Notes: generated by a model from the letters alone, not told the origin. Counted from the first letter of the stretch, positions 20,016-29,726 are shown. The stretch: 64,000 nucleotides of DNA from Poindextera sp036494815 (GCA_036494815.1 DASXNV010000064.1:29146-93145); one strand, 5' to 3'. Program-made: numbers and translations.

Positions 20016-22601
20016 ATGTCGAAAAGAATGTTGATCGACGCTGTCCACGCCGAGGAAACGCGCGTGGCGGTGGTGGACGGGACGCGAGTTGAAGATTTCG
20101 ATTTCGAGAGCCAATCGAGAAAACAGCTTCGGGGTAATATCTATCTGGCCAAGGTGACGCGGGTCGAACCCAGCCTTCAGGCCGCTTTCATCGAATATGG
20201 CGGCAATCGTCACGGCTTTCTGGCCTTCAACGAGATCCACCCTGACTATTACCAGATCCCCCTGGCTGACCGCGAGGCGATCTTGCGCGAGGACGCCGAG
20301 GACAATGATGAGCCGCCCATGCGCGGTGGTCATCACGACGAAGATGTCGGCGACGACGATGACGACGACGATGTGATGAGCGATGAGCTCGCCCGTCGCA
20401 ATCGCCGACTGATGCGCCGCTACAAGATCCAGGAAGTGATCAAGCGCCGCCAGATCATGCTGGTGCAGGTGGTCAAGGAGGAACGTGGCAACAAGGGCGC
20501 GGCCCTGACCACCTATCTGTCCCTAGCCGGCCGTTACGGCGTCCTGATGCCCAATACCGCGCGGGGCGGCGGCATCAGCCGCAAGATAACCACCGTCACC
20601 GACCGCAAGCGCCTGAAAAGCGTGGTCCAAAGCCTGGACGTGCCGCTGGGCATGGGCCTGATCGTCCGCACCGCTGGGGCCAAGCGCACCAAGGCCGAGC
20701 TGAAGCGCGACTACGAATATCTGATGCGCCTGTGGGAGAATATCCGCGAGCGGACCCTGCACTCGATCGCCCCGGCGCTGATCTACGAGGAAGAGGATCT
20801 GGTCAAACGAGCCATCCGCGACATGTTCGACAAGGATCTGGAAGGGATCTGGGTCGAGGGCGAGGAAGGTTACCGCGAAGCGCGCGACTTCATGCGCATG
20901 ATCATGCCGTCCCAGGCCAAGAAGGTCATCGCATATCGCGACCCGACCCCGCTGTTCGTCCAGGCCAAGATCGAGGACCATCTGGCCCAGATTTACTCGC
21001 CGGTGGTGCCGCTGAAATCGGGCGGTTATCTGGTGATCAACCAGACCGAAGCCCTGGTGGCCATCGACGTCAACTCCGGCAAGTCGACGCGTGAGCGCAA
21101 TATCGAAGCCACGGCGCTGAAGACCAATCTGGAGGCGGCCGAGGAATCCGCCCGCCAACTGCGCCTGCGCGACCTGGCCGGCCTGATCGTCATCGACTTC
21201 ATCGACATGGACGAGGGCAAGAACAACCGCGCCGTCGAAAAGGTGCTCAAGGACGCGCTCAAGGACGACCGCGCCCGGGTTCAGATGGGTAAGATCTCCA
21301 GTTTCGGCCTGATGGAGATCAGCCGCCAGCGTCGCCGCACCGGCGTGCTCGAAGGCACCACACACGTTTGTGAACACTGCGCCGGCACCGGCCGTATTCG
21401 GTCCACGGAATCCAGCGCCCTGGCGGCGCTGCGGGCGGTGGAGCTGGAAGCGGTTCGCGGCGGCGCCGGAGCCGTCACTTTGCGCACCTCGCGTACGGTG
21501 GCCCTCTATATCCTCAACGAAAAGCGCGGCTTCCTCGAACGCCTGCGTCAGACCAAGGGTCTGGCGGTGACCGTGGTCGTTGACGACGCCCTGGCCCATT
21601 CCGAACACGGCATCGAACGCACCGAGAGCCGCGAATACGAACCGGCTGAGCTTCCGGCGAGCCGGACCGCCTTCGCTCCCGCCCCGGCTGACGCTGACGA
21701 CGATGACAACTTCGTCGTCGACGAGGCGGAGGACGAAGACGAGGAAGAAGAGGATCAGGAAGAAAACGAAGGCGGCATCGAGGCCAACGGCGTCAGCGAG
21801 GAGCGCCGTCCCGCGCGCGCCGAAAGCGAGGGCGAAGCCGGTCAGCGGCGTGGTCGGCGCCGGCGCCGGCGCGGCGCTCGCCGAGACGAGCCCGACCGTC
21901 CGGCCCGCGCGGCTGAGGCGGCGGATGAGGCCGGTGAAGCTGGCGAAGGCGTCGAGGGCGATGATGACGCCTCGGACGACAGCGCCGAAGGGCGCAACCG
22001 TCGCCGGCGCCGCGGTCGCCGCGGCGGTCGCCGGGTGCGCGAAGATGTCCGTCGCGACGAGCCCTATGCCTGGTCGCGCCCGCGCGTGCCCGACGGCGAC
22101 CCCTACATCTGGATGGATCCCAGCCAGCCGCCCCCTGCTCCTACGCCGCGCCCAGCCGCCCCTGTCCACGCCCTAGCCGCCCCGCCGGCCGCGCCTGAAC
22201 TCGCACTCGCCGATGCGCCGCAACCCGAATTGCTGGGCGAGGCCGAAACGGTCGACGTCTGGGTCGAATTGCCCGCGCCGACGGAAGCGGTGGAGAAAAA
22301 ACCGAGGGCGCGCCGCTCGCGCGCCAAGAAATCCCTAGCGGCTGAGGTCGAGACGATCCAGGAGACTACAGCCGAACCCTTGGCGGAGGCCACGATAGCG
22401 GTCGAAACGCCCGTGGTTGCGGCTGAGCCTGGACCGGCCCCGGCTGTCGAAGCTCACCCTGAACCGGTGCTTGAATTGGTCACCGCGGCCGAAACTGCGC
22501 CACCCGTGGTCGCTTCCGAGCCGGAATTGATCACTGTCGACGCGGCGGAGATCTCCAGTCCGCCGGTCAAGCCGAAGCGGGGTTGGTGGCGCCGCGGTTG
22601 A
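20016..22601 (+). CDS. rne: Ribonuclease E
   Basis: Endoribonuclease that initiates mRNA decay and processes rRNA and tRNA, and scaffolds the degradosome. It has 861 residues. The N-terminal half starts MSKRMLIDAVHAEETRVAVV and contains an S1 domain interrupted by an acidic insert (DDDDDDD near residue 112). The catalytic motifs are AIDVNSGKSTRERN and VIDFIDMD, and the zinc-link is CEHC at 452-455. The C-terminal third is low-complexity, with acidic and arginine-rich stretches followed by Ala/Pro/Glu-rich sequence. It ends in KPKRGWWRRG, as expected for a degradosome scaffold. Confidence 0.97.
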   Translation: MSKRMLIDAVHAEETRVAVVDGTRVEDFDFESQSRKQLRGNIYLAKVTRVEPSLQAAFIEYGGNRHGFLAFNEIHPDYYQIPLADREAILREDAEDNDEPPMRGGHHDEDVGDDDDDDDVMSDELARRNRRLMRRYKIQEVIKRRQIMLVQVVKEERGNKGAALTTYLSLAGRYGVLMPNTARGGGISRKITTVTDRKRLKSVVQSLDVPLGMGLIVRTAGAKRTKAELKRDYEYLMRLWENIRERTLHSIAPALIYEEEDLVKRAIRDMFDKDLEGIWVEGEEGYREARDFMRMIMPSQAKKVIAYRDPTPLFVQAKIEDHLAQIYSPVVPLKSGGYLVINQTEALVAIDVNSGKSTRERNIEATALKTNLEAAEESARQLRLRDLAGLIVIDFIDMDEGKNNRAVEKVLKDALKDDRARVQMGKISSFGLMEISRQRRRTGVLEGTTHVCEHCAGTGRIRSTESSALAALRAVELEAVRGGAGAVTLRTSRTVALYILNEKRGFLERLRQTKGLAVTVVVDDALAHSEHGIERTESREYEPAELPASRTAFAPAPADADDDDNFVVDEAEDEDEEEEDQEENEGGIEANGVSEERRPARAESEGEAGQRRGRRRRRRGARRDEPDRPARAAEAADEAGEAGEGVEGDDDASDDSAEGRNRRRRRGRRGGRRVREDVRRDEPYAWSRPRVPDGDPYIWMDPSQPPPAPTPRPAAPVHALAAPPAAPELALADAPQPELLGEAETVDVWVELPAPTEAVEKKPRARRSRAKKSLAAEVETIQETTAEPLAEATIAVETPVVAAEPGPAPAVEAHPEPVLELVTAAETAPPVVASEPELITVDAAEISSPPVKPKRGWWRRG

Positions 22602-22677
22602 GACCCGGCGCGCAAACTGGCATGAGGAATGGGAGATTGAAGGCGCGGGGGCGCAACGGATTGTCGGAGCCTCTGGC

Positions 22678-24132
22678 ATGAACAGCCACCCGCCTCGTCC
22701 CGCCACTGGTCGCGTATCGGCGCGGCGCAAATCGTGGATCGGCGCCGTCGCTAGCGCGGCGGCGCTGGTCGGCGGTCTCCTGGCCCCCGTCGCGCCCGCC
22801 TTCGCCCAGGATGGCCCCCTATCGCTGATCCGCGACACCGAAATCGAAGCCATCTTGCACCAGGACGCTGATCCAGCGCTGATTGCAGCGGGCCTGGACC
22901 CGAAGGTGGTGCAGATCCACATCGTTGGCGACAATGAGATCAACGCTTTCGTCGCGGGCGGCCAGAACCTGTTCCTCAACACCGGGTTGATCGTCAAAAC
23001 CAAGACACCGAACGAACTGATCGGGGTCATGGCTCACGAAACCGGTCACATGGCCGGCGGCCATTTGGCGCGCTCGGACCAGGGCGGCAAGCAGGCCCTG
23101 GCCACCTTCCTCCTGACCATCGGCCTGGCTGCGGCTGCGGCGGTGGCCGGGGCCCCGGATGCGGCCGGCGCCCTGCTCTACAGCTCCGACTATTTCGCCA
23201 CCCTGACTATCCTCAGCTATACCCGCACCCAGGAAGCCTCGGCTGACCAGGCAGCGATCACCTACCTGGAAAAAGCGCACGAATCGGCTCGCGGACTGGT
23301 CCAATTCTTCGACAACTACCGCTACGAAGAGGTGTTTTCGGGCGCCAAGCGCTACCCCTTCTTCCAGAGCCACCCCCTGACCTCTGAACGGATCGAAGCC
23401 CTGCGTATCCGGGCGGCGCAACAGGCCAGCTATAATGTGGCCGATACGCCCGAGGCTCAGGCTCGGCACGACATCATGGTCGCCAAGCTGAAAGCCTTCA
23501 CCAACCTGCCGCAGCAGACCTTCATCGACTACCCGGAGAACGACACCAGTTTCCCCGCGCGCTACGCCCGCGCCATCGCCTATTACCGGGATTTGCAGAC
23601 GGACAAGGCTGTGAAGCTCACCGACGCCCTGCTTGCTGAGCAGCCCAATAATCCCTATCTGTGGGAACTGAAGGGTCAGACCCTGTTCGAATTCGGCCGC
23701 CCCAAAGAGGCTGAACCGGCTCATCGGCGTTCGGTTGAGCTCAGGCCGGACGCCCCCCTGCTGCATATGAACCTGGGCCAGACCCTGTTGGCCGAAGACG
23801 ATCCCAAAAAGCTCGACGAGGCGGTGAGCGAGATCCATCGCTCGCTCGACGTTGAACCCGACAATCCCTACGGCTGGCTGCTGCTGTCCCAGGCCTATGA
23901 CCGCAAAGGCGAGCCGGGCATGGCGCGCCTGGCGGCGGCGGAACAGGAATTTTCCCTGGGCCAGGCCGTCGAGGCCCGCGTGTTCGCTATGCGCGCGCGC
24001 CACCAGTTGACCAAGAACAGCCCCGAATGGCGCCGTGCAACCGACATCGTCCTGGTCTCCAAACCCAGCAAGGAAGATCTGCAGGCCCTCGCCCGTGAGG
24101 GCAGCGTCGACGCGCCGTCGGTGCGGCGCTAG
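22678..24132 (+). CDS. M48-family metalloprotease with TPR repeats (BepA-like)
   Basis: 484-residue exported zinc protease related to BepA/YfgC, a periplasmic quality-control protease for outer-membrane proteins. An Arg-rich N-terminus and a hydrophobic segment ending PAFAQ form the signal peptide. The zinc motif HETGH is at 120-124, followed by the third ligand in TRTQEASADQAAI. C-terminal TPR repeats span about 300-450. GGAG precedes the ATG at about 8 bases. It lies just downstream of rne. Confidence 0.9.
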   Translation: MNSHPPRPATGRVSARRKSWIGAVASAAALVGGLLAPVAPAFAQDGPLSLIRDTEIEAILHQDADPALIAAGLDPKVVQIHIVGDNEINAFVAGGQNLFLNTGLIVKTKTPNELIGVMAHETGHMAGGHLARSDQGGKQALATFLLTIGLAAAAAVAGAPDAAGALLYSSDYFATLTILSYTRTQEASADQAAITYLEKAHESARGLVQFFDNYRYEEVFSGAKRYPFFQSHPLTSERIEALRIRAAQQASYNVADTPEAQARHDIMVAKLKAFTNLPQQTFIDYPENDTSFPARYARAIAYYRDLQTDKAVKLTDALLAEQPNNPYLWELKGQTLFEFGRPKEAEPAHRRSVELRPDAPLLHMNLGQTLLAEDDPKKLDEAVSEIHRSLDVEPDNPYGWLLLSQAYDRKGEPGMARLAAAEQEFSLGQAVEARVFAMRARHQLTKNSPEWRRATDIVLVSKPSKEDLQALAREGSVDAPSVRR

Positions 24133-24287
24133 GTCGCCGATCGCCACCGATTGTTCCTAAATTCGGCTCAATTGGCATCCACCTAGGTTAGACTAACCCG
24201 TTCCCGCTCCTCCCCGCACAGGCGCACAGGAACGGCTTTTGATTCTCGCTTGATGATGGATTTGTCGAGCCGCCTGGAGTTGCCTTG

Positions 24288-25022
24288 ATGAAACTGCTGC
24301 GCCTTCCTCTCACCGTCCTCGCATGCGCCATCGCTTTGACGGGCTGCAGCAAGGCTGACGAGGCTTTCGACGCCAAGGTCCACGCCTATCTGATGGCGCA
24401 CCCTGAGGTCATCCGAGAAGCGATCGAGAAGTTGCAGCAGAAGGAGGAGGCTCAAGCTCTTGCGGAAAACAACCTCGCCATCGCGCAGGCCAGGGTGCTC
24501 ATTCCGAAGAACCGCCAGGCGATCGAAAGCGATCCCCGCGACTTTGTCGCCAATCCGAAGGGCGCGATCACGTTGACTGAATTCTACGACTACCGCTGTC
24601 CCCACTGCGTGAATGTCGCGCCGGCAGTGCTGTCGCTTATCCAGAGCAACCCTGATGTGAGGGTGGTGTTCAAGGAGTTCCCCATCTTCGGCGCCGTCTC
24701 AGAACGGGCCGCCGCGGGCGCAATCGCGGTCAAAAAGGCCGGCGGAGATTACCTAGGCGTCTATCACGATTTCATGGCCGCCCGGCCGCTGGACGCGGCC
24801 GCCATCGACAGGATCCTGCAGGCTCATGGCCTTGCTCCGGCCAGACTCGATCAGTCGGAGTTTAAAGCGGCCGCCGCCCGGCAGTTGGGTGATACGCGCA
24901 AACTGACAGAGACGCTGCACATCCAGGGCACCCCTGCCTTCATCGTGGGCGACACCTTGGTGCCCGGCGAAGACCTGGATGCGGTCAGGGCGGCGATCGA
25001 AAAGGCCCGCGGCAAGGGGTGA
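24288..25022 (+). CDS. DsbA-family thiol:disulfide oxidoreductase, lipoprotein
   Basis: 244-residue thioredoxin-fold protein with the redox motif CPHC at 104-107 inside FYDYRCPHCVNV. The N-terminus has a lipobox (ALTGCSKAD), so it is probably anchored in a membrane facing the periplasm. A helical segment at about 25-75 resembles the N-terminal region of Com1/ScsC-like proteins. The ATG at 24288 is preferred over a TTG one codon upstream. A cis-proline region (IQGTPAFIVGD) is present. Confidence 0.9.
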   Translation: MKLLRLPLTVLACAIALTGCSKADEAFDAKVHAYLMAHPEVIREAIEKLQQKEEAQALAENNLAIAQARVLIPKNRQAIESDPRDFVANPKGAITLTEFYDYRCPHCVNVAPAVLSLIQSNPDVRVVFKEFPIFGAVSERAAAGAIAVKKAGGDYLGVYHDFMAARPLDAAAIDRILQAHGLAPARLDQSEFKAAAARQLGDTRKLTETLHIQGTPAFIVGDTLVPGEDLDAVRAAIEKARGKG

Positions 25023-25055
25023 TTTTGGTCCTGGGTGCGTGGTTCGAGACGTCCG

Positions 25056-25844
25056 CTAGATCAACCCTGCCAAGGGCGAACTCGGGTCCGCGTACAACCG
25101 CTTCGGCATCCGGCCGGCCAGATAGGCTTCCCGGCCCGCGATAACCGCGTGCTTCATCGCCCGAGCCATGCGAATCGGGTCCTTGGCCTCGGCGATGGCG
25201 GTGTTCATCAGCACCGCGTCGCAGCCCAGTTCCATGGCGATGGTGGCGTCGCTGGCCGTGCCCACTCCGGCGTCCACCAGCACCGGCACCTTGGACTGCT
25301 CGACGATCAGCCGGACATTGACCCGGTTCTGCAGGCCCAGCCCCGAGCCGATCGGCGCGGCGGCGGGCATGATGGCTGAGGCCCCGGCCTCCTCCAGCTT
25401 AAGGCAATAGACCGGATCGTCGGTGCAATAGACCATCACAAAAAAGCCTTCTGAAACCAGTAGCTTGAGGGCGCGCAGCGTCTCCTCCATGTCCGGGTAG
25501 AGGTGCTTGGTGTTGGACAGGACTTCCAGCTTGACCAGGTCCCAACCACCGGCCTCGCGGGCCAGGCGCAGAGTGCGCACGGCGTCCTCGCCGGTGAAAC
25601 AGCCGGCGGTGTTGGGCAGGAAGGTGAATCGATCGGGTTTGACATGGTCCACCAGCATGGGCTGGCTCGGGTCCGACAGGTTCACGCGGCGCAGGGCCAC
25701 AGTGACGATCTCGGCCCCAGCCGCCTCGGCCGCAGCGGCATTGGTGGCGTAGTCCTTGTACTTACCGGTGCCGACGATCAGGCGCGAGCGAAAGGTGCGG
25801 CCGGCGACGGTCCAGGTGTCTTCCAAGGGCGTATGGGCGTTCAT
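25056..25844 (-). CDS. thiG: Thiazole synthase
   Basis: Forms the thiazole ring of thiamine from deoxyxylulose phosphate, dehydroglycine and the ThiS thiocarboxylate. The ATG at 25844, four bases after thiS, gives 262 residues beginning with the family N-terminus TFRSRLIVGTGKYKDY. Further typical segments are FLPNTAGCFTGEDAVRT, VKLEVLSN with the catalytic lysine, and VDAGVGTASDATIAMELG. A longer frame upstream overlaps thiS and is not real. Confidence 0.95.
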   Translation of the reverse strand: MNAHTPLEDTWTVAGRTFRSRLIVGTGKYKDYATNAAAAEAAGAEIVTVALRRVNLSDPSQPMLVDHVKPDRFTFLPNTAGCFTGEDAVRTLRLAREAGGWDLVKLEVLSNTKHLYPDMEETLRALKLLVSEGFFVMVYCTDDPVYCLKLEEAGASAIMPAAAPIGSGLGLQNRVNVRLIVEQSKVPVLVDAGVGTASDATIAMELGCDAVLMNTAIAEAKDPIRMARAMKHAVIAGREAYLAGRMPKRLYADPSSPLAGLI

Positions 25845-25848
25845 GGGA

Positions 25849-26049
25849 TCAGCCGCCTCCGATAAAATGTACGATCTCGATACGGTCGCCATCGGCGAGC
25901 GCGGTCTTGGCGTAGATCGAACGCGGCACGATCTCAAGATTGCGTTCGACAGCCACCTTGCGCGGATCGAGACCCAGGACACTCACCAGGGAAGCGATGT
26001 TCGATATCGCCGAAAACCCACGTTCTTCGCCATTGATCACCAGACGCAT
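25849..26049 (-). CDS. thiS: Thiamine sulfur carrier ThiS
   Basis: 66-residue ubiquitin-like sulfur carrier. It starts at MRLVINGEERGF and ends in IEIVHFIGGG, with the C-terminal Gly-Gly that is adenylated and thiocarboxylated before donating sulfur to ThiG. The stop is four bases from the thiG start, so the two are cotranslated. I find no TPP riboswitch core in the roughly 90 bases upstream. Confidence 0.92.
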   Translation of the reverse strand: MRLVINGEERGFSAISNIASLVSVLGLDPRKVAVERNLEIVPRSIYAKTALADGDRIEIVHFIGGG

Positions 26050-26140
26050 TCCGGCCTCCAATCGAGCCCTGCTTGTGAGCCCCGCCGCGCAACGATACAA
26101 GACGGCGGATTCGACAATGGATCACTGACCGCGGAGCGGC

Positions 26141-26596
26141 ATGACCAAACCGATCTATGTGCTGAACGGCCCTAATCTCAACCTGTTGGGGTCGCGAGAG
26201 CCGCACATCTACGGGACCACCACGCTCGAGGACGTTCGCGGCCTTTGCGAGGCGCGCGCGACGGCGCTCGGCCATGGGCTAGTGTTCCATCAATCGAATC
26301 ACGAAGGCCAGTTGATCGACTGGGTGCAGGAGGCTCGCACGAGCGCCTGCGCCGTGGTGATCAACCCGGCCGGCTATGGTCACACCTCGATCGCGCTTCT
26401 GGACGCGCTCAAGGCCCTGACCATTCCCATTATCGAATGCCATCTCTCCAACCCGGCGGCACGGGAAGATTTCCGCAGGCACACCTACGTCTCCCTGGCG
26501 GCGACGGGCGTGGTCTCGGGCTTCGGCGCCCATAGCTATGAACTCGCCATAGAGGCGGCGGCTGGCCAGGCGGCCAAGACCGCCGCGTCCGCGTAG
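26141..26596 (+). CDS. aroQ: 3-dehydroquinate dehydratase, type II
   Basis: Third step of the shikimate pathway. The 151-residue dodecameric-type enzyme begins IYVLNGPNLNLLGSREPHIYG with the catalytic tyrosine. The second-half motifs INPAGYGHTSIALLDAL and IECHLSNPAAREDFR carry the catalytic histidine and substrate-binding residues. It is followed 18 bases later by accB, a neighbour order common in proteobacteria. Confidence 0.96.
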   Translation: MTKPIYVLNGPNLNLLGSREPHIYGTTTLEDVRGLCEARATALGHGLVFHQSNHEGQLIDWVQEARTSACAVVINPAGYGHTSIALLDALKALTIPIIECHLSNPAAREDFRRHTYVSLAATGVVSGFGAHSYELAIEAAAGQAAKTAASA

Positions 26597-26614
26597 CAGC
26601 AAGGTTTTTCATTC

Positions 26615-27115
26615 ATGACCGACTTAAAAGCCCCCGCGTCGAAGGACGCCAGCGGCTCGATCGATCCCAAGCTGGTGCGCAAGCTGGCCGATATTCTCAC
26701 CGATACCGGCCTGACCGAAATCGAGGTCGAACAGGGCGGCCTGCGCATCCGCGTGGCGCGCGAACTGACGGCGGCTGCGGCGCCGATCCACTATGCGACC
26801 GCGCCGACGCCCGTCGCCGCACCGGTGGCGCCCGCCCCCATGGCAGCAGCCCCAGCCCCGGCGGCGGTCGAGCCCGAGCGCGGCGAACAGATCAAGTCGC
26901 CCATGGTTGGCACCATTTATCTGCAGGCCCAGCCCGGCACGCCCCCCTTCATCAAGGTCGGCGATCAGGTCTCGGTCGGCCAGACCCTTTTGATCATCGA
27001 AGCGATGAAGACCATGAACCCGATTCCGGCCACCAAGGCCGGGACGGTGCTCAAGATCCTGGTGGACGATGCTCAGCCGGTCGAGTTCGGCGAACCCCTC
27101 GTCGTCATCGAGTAG
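26615..27115 (+). CDS. accB: Biotin carboxyl carrier protein of acetyl-CoA carboxylase
   Basis: Carries biotin for the first committed step of fatty-acid synthesis. The 166-residue protein has an N-terminal helical region, an Ala/Pro-rich linker (about 60-85) and a biotinyl domain. The biotin lysine lies in EAMKTMNPI; the residue after Lys is Thr where most homologs have Met. It is followed by accC after four bases. Confidence 0.95.
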   Translation: MTDLKAPASKDASGSIDPKLVRKLADILTDTGLTEIEVEQGGLRIRVARELTAAAAPIHYATAPTPVAAPVAPAPMAAAPAPAAVEPERGEQIKSPMVGTIYLQAQPGTPPFIKVGDQVSVGQTLLIIEAMKTMNPIPATKAGTVLKILVDDAQPVEFGEPLVVIE

Positions 27116-27119
27116 GGCG

Positions 27120-28463
27120 ATGTTCGAAAAAATCCTCATCGCCAATCGGGGCGAGATCGCCCTGCGGGTGATCCGCGCCTGCAAGGAAATGGGCATCGCC
27201 ACCGTGGCCGTCCATTCCGAGGCCGACGCCAGCGCCATGCACGTGCGCCTGGCTGACGAGAGCGTCTGTATCGGCCCCGCGTCGGCGGCCAAGAGCTATC
27301 TGAACATCCCCTCCCTGATCGCAGCTTGCGAGATCACCGGGGCCCAGGCCATCCATCCAGGCTACGGCTTTCTGTCCGAGAACGCCCGCTTCGCCGAGAT
27401 CGTCGGCGCCCACGGCTACACCTTCATCGGACCCAAGCCCGAACACATCCGCATGATGGGCGACAAGATCACCGCCAAGCAGGCCGTGAAGGCGGTGGGG
27501 ATCCCCGTGGTGCCGGGCTCCGACGGCGGGGTCACCACCGAAGAAGAAGCTTTCGCCGCCGCCGAGGCCATCGGCTTTCCCGTGCTGATCAAGGCGGCGG
27601 CGGGTGGAGGCGGGCGCGGCATGAAGGTCGCTCAGGACGCCGAAGGCCTGGCCGAAGCGGTCTCCACCGCCCGTTCAGAGGCGCGCAACGCCTTTGGCGA
27701 CGACACTGTCTATATGGAACGCTATCTGGCCAAACCGCGGCATATCGAGCTGCAGGTGATCGCCGACAGCTTCGGCAATGTGGTCCATCTGGGCGAGCGC
27801 GACTGCTCCTTGCAACGCCGTCACCAGAAGGTCATGGAAGAGGCCCCTTCACCCGCCATCGACCCCGCCACCCGCGCCAAGATCGGCAAGGTGGTGGTCG
27901 ACGCCATTAAGGCCATCGGCTATCTCGGTGTGGGCACCATCGAGTTCCTGTACGAGGACGGCGAGTTCTTCTTCATCGAGATGAACACCCGCCTGCAGGT
28001 GGAGCACCCGGTCACCGAGGCCATCACCGGCATCGACCTGGTGCGCGAACAGATCCGCATCGCCGCCGGACTGCCCCTGTCCTTCACCCAGGACGAGGTA
28101 AGGTTCGAAGGCCATGCCATCGAGTGCCGCATCAACGCCGAGAGCCCGCGCACCTTCACCCCCTCCCCGGGCCTGGTGACCGATTTCCACGCCCCCGGCG
28201 GCCTGGGTGTGCGGCTGGATTCAGCCCTCTATGCCGGCTATTCGATCCCGCCTTATTACGACAGCCTGGCCGGCAAGCTGATCGTCCACGGTCGGGACCG
28301 CGCCGAAGCCATCGCCCGCGCCCGGCGCTGCCTGGGCGAAATGGTGGTGGGCGGCATCGAGACCACCATCCCCCTGTTCCAAGATCTGCTTGTCCAGCCC
28401 GATATCATCGAGGGCGCCTACAATATCCACTGGCTGGAGCAGTGGATCCGTCAGGGCAATTGA
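27120..28463 (+). CDS. accC: Biotin carboxylase of acetyl-CoA carboxylase
   Basis: ATP-dependent carboxylation of biotin on AccB. The start at 27120 gives MFEKILIANRGEIALRVIR and 447 residues, the normal length; an upstream in-frame start would overlap accB. The ATP-grasp domain shows KAAAGGGGRGMK and the bicarbonate/biotin site EMNTRLQVEHPVTE. The C-terminal biotin-carboxylase domain is complete. Confidence 0.97.
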   Translation: MFEKILIANRGEIALRVIRACKEMGIATVAVHSEADASAMHVRLADESVCIGPASAAKSYLNIPSLIAACEITGAQAIHPGYGFLSENARFAEIVGAHGYTFIGPKPEHIRMMGDKITAKQAVKAVGIPVVPGSDGGVTTEEEAFAAAEAIGFPVLIKAAAGGGGRGMKVAQDAEGLAEAVSTARSEARNAFGDDTVYMERYLAKPRHIELQVIADSFGNVVHLGERDCSLQRRHQKVMEEAPSPAIDPATRAKIGKVVVDAIKAIGYLGVGTIEFLYEDGEFFFIEMNTRLQVEHPVTEAITGIDLVREQIRIAAGLPLSFTQDEVRFEGHAIECRINAESPRTFTPSPGLVTDFHAPGGLGVRLDSALYAGYSIPPYYDSLAGKLIVHGRDRAEAIARARRCLGEMVVGGIETTIPLFQDLLVQPDIIEGAYNIHWLEQWIRQGN

Positions 28464-28467
28464 CCCG

Positions 28468-29139
28468 GTGCCGCTGGGAGGATCGCGCGCTGCGGGCTTC
28501 ACGGTCGAGGACCTGATCGACTGCTATCAGCGCGGCGTCTTCCCCATGGCCGACGCCCGCGACGACGATCGAATCTTCCTGGTCGATCCCGAGCACCGCG
28601 GGATCATGCCGCTGCATACTGTCCACATCCCCCGCCGGCTTGCGCGCACGGTCCGAACCGACCCCTACCAGGTTCGCATCGACACCGCCTTTGATGCGGT
28701 GGTCGAGGCCTGCGCCGCCGCCCGCCCGGGCCGGGAAGACACCTGGATCAACGCCCCCATACAGGAACTGTATGGCCAGCTCTATCGCCTGGGCCTGGCC
28801 CATAGTGTCGAATGCTGGCTCGAGGGGAAGTTGGTCGGCGGTCTCTATGGCGTCACTCTGGGCGGAGTCTTCTTCGGCGAGAGCATGTTCTCCACCGCCC
28901 GCGACGCCAGCAAGGTAGCCCTGATCCATCTGGTGGCGCGCCTGACCGCCGGCCAGTTCAAGCTGCTCGACACTCAGTTCATGACAGAGCATCTCAGCCA
29001 GTTCGGCGCTGTGGAAATCCCCCGCGCCCACTATCGCAAGCGCCTTGCCGAGGCCCTCACACGCCAGGCCGACTTCTACGTCCTACCCGCCTATGCCGAC
29101 GGCGCGGCGGTCTTGCAGGCGATCAGCCAGGCGTCATAG
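28468..29139 (+). CDS. aat: Leucyl/phenylalanyl-tRNA-protein transferase
   Basis: Adds Leu or Phe to N-terminal Arg/Lys of proteins, marking them for ClpS-ClpAP (N-degron pathway). The GTG start at 28468, four bases after accC, gives 223 residues. It avoids the 74-base overlap with accC that an upstream ATG would need. Motifs include CYQRGVFPMAD, WINAPIQELYGQLYRLG and GGVFFGESMFS. The 3' end overlaps the convergent DUF2155 gene by 49 bases. Confidence 0.93.
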   Translation: MPLGGSRAAGFTVEDLIDCYQRGVFPMADARDDDRIFLVDPEHRGIMPLHTVHIPRRLARTVRTDPYQVRIDTAFDAVVEACAAARPGREDTWINAPIQELYGQLYRLGLAHSVECWLEGKLVGGLYGVTLGGVFFGESMFSTARDASKVALIHLVARLTAGQFKLLDTQFMTEHLSQFGAVEIPRAHYRKRLAEALTRQADFYVLPAYADGAAVLQAISQAS

Positions 29140-29723
29140 ACCGGGTGCTGGAACAGGTTCAGTCCTGGTGAATTGGAAAACATCCAGCCGCGAAACACCT
29201 GTTTGCCGGGGGGCGGCGGCTTGTCATCCGGCCCCTTGGGTTGAGAGACGATCTCCACATGGGCGGCGGCATCGGTGATCACCTCGTCCGGAGCGGTGGT
29301 CTCGCAGGCGCGCACGATGAAGATCAGGGACTTGTAGCGGATCGGCTGGTTGATCGGCGCCTCGAAGCGCAGGGTCTCGGCCGAGACCTTGTCCAGGGCC
29401 TGGATCACCGCCACGGCGTAGCGCGGCCGCGTCAACGGCACGGCAGGCTTGGGCGGCGCGGGCCGGCCAGAGGGCGCCTCGCCCTCGTCGACGCTATCGT
29501 CGGAGGCCACGGCTGCGGGCGGCTCAGGGACCGGCGCATCGGGCTCGACGACGGTCGCGGCAGGCGGCGCAGTCGCCCGGACGGGCGCTACGTGAACGAT
29601 CTTGGGGCTGGAGGGCGCAGCGCGGCCGGGTTCGTCCTGCTGGGCGCGCACCAGGCCGTTCAGGCCCAGGGCCAGACCCAGCGCGAGCGCGGCGCTGGCG
29701 AGCATCTGCGGCCGGCGCGCCAT
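29091..29723 (-). CDS. DUF2155 domain protein, exported
   Basis: 210-residue protein with an N-terminal hydrophobic signal sequence (ASAALALGLALGLNGLVRAQ), a Pro/Ala-rich linker and a C-terminal DUF2155 domain. The domain contains VFRGWMFSNSPGLNLFQHPV and YDAWLIACK. Function is unknown; the family is alphaproteobacterial and likely periplasmic. It follows mlaD by three bases in an operon with NDUFA12. Its end overlaps the end of aat on the other strand. Confidence 0.85.
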   Translation of the reverse strand: MARRPQMLASAALALGLALGLNGLVRAQQDEPGRAAPSSPKIVHVAPVRATAPPAATVVEPDAPVPEPPAAVASDDSVDEGEAPSGRPAPPKPAVPLTRPRYAVAVIQALDKVSAETLRFEAPINQPIRYKSLIFIVRACETTAPDEVITDAAAHVEIVSQPKGPDDKPPPPGKQVFRGWMFSNSPGLNLFQHPVYDAWLIACKTAAPSA

Positions 29724-29726
29724 CCC

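Noticed and set aside
19684..20092. Short forward frames upstream of and into rne
   Set aside because: They lack motifs and run into the rne start in another frame; more likely leader RNA.
20523..22169. 548-residue open frame on the minus strand opposite rne
   Set aside because: It is antisense to the RNase E gene; the composition follows the complementary codons and no domain is visible.
26050..26140. Possible TPP riboswitch before thiS-thiG
   Set aside because: The 90-base space lacks the CUGAGA core and is too short for the full element.
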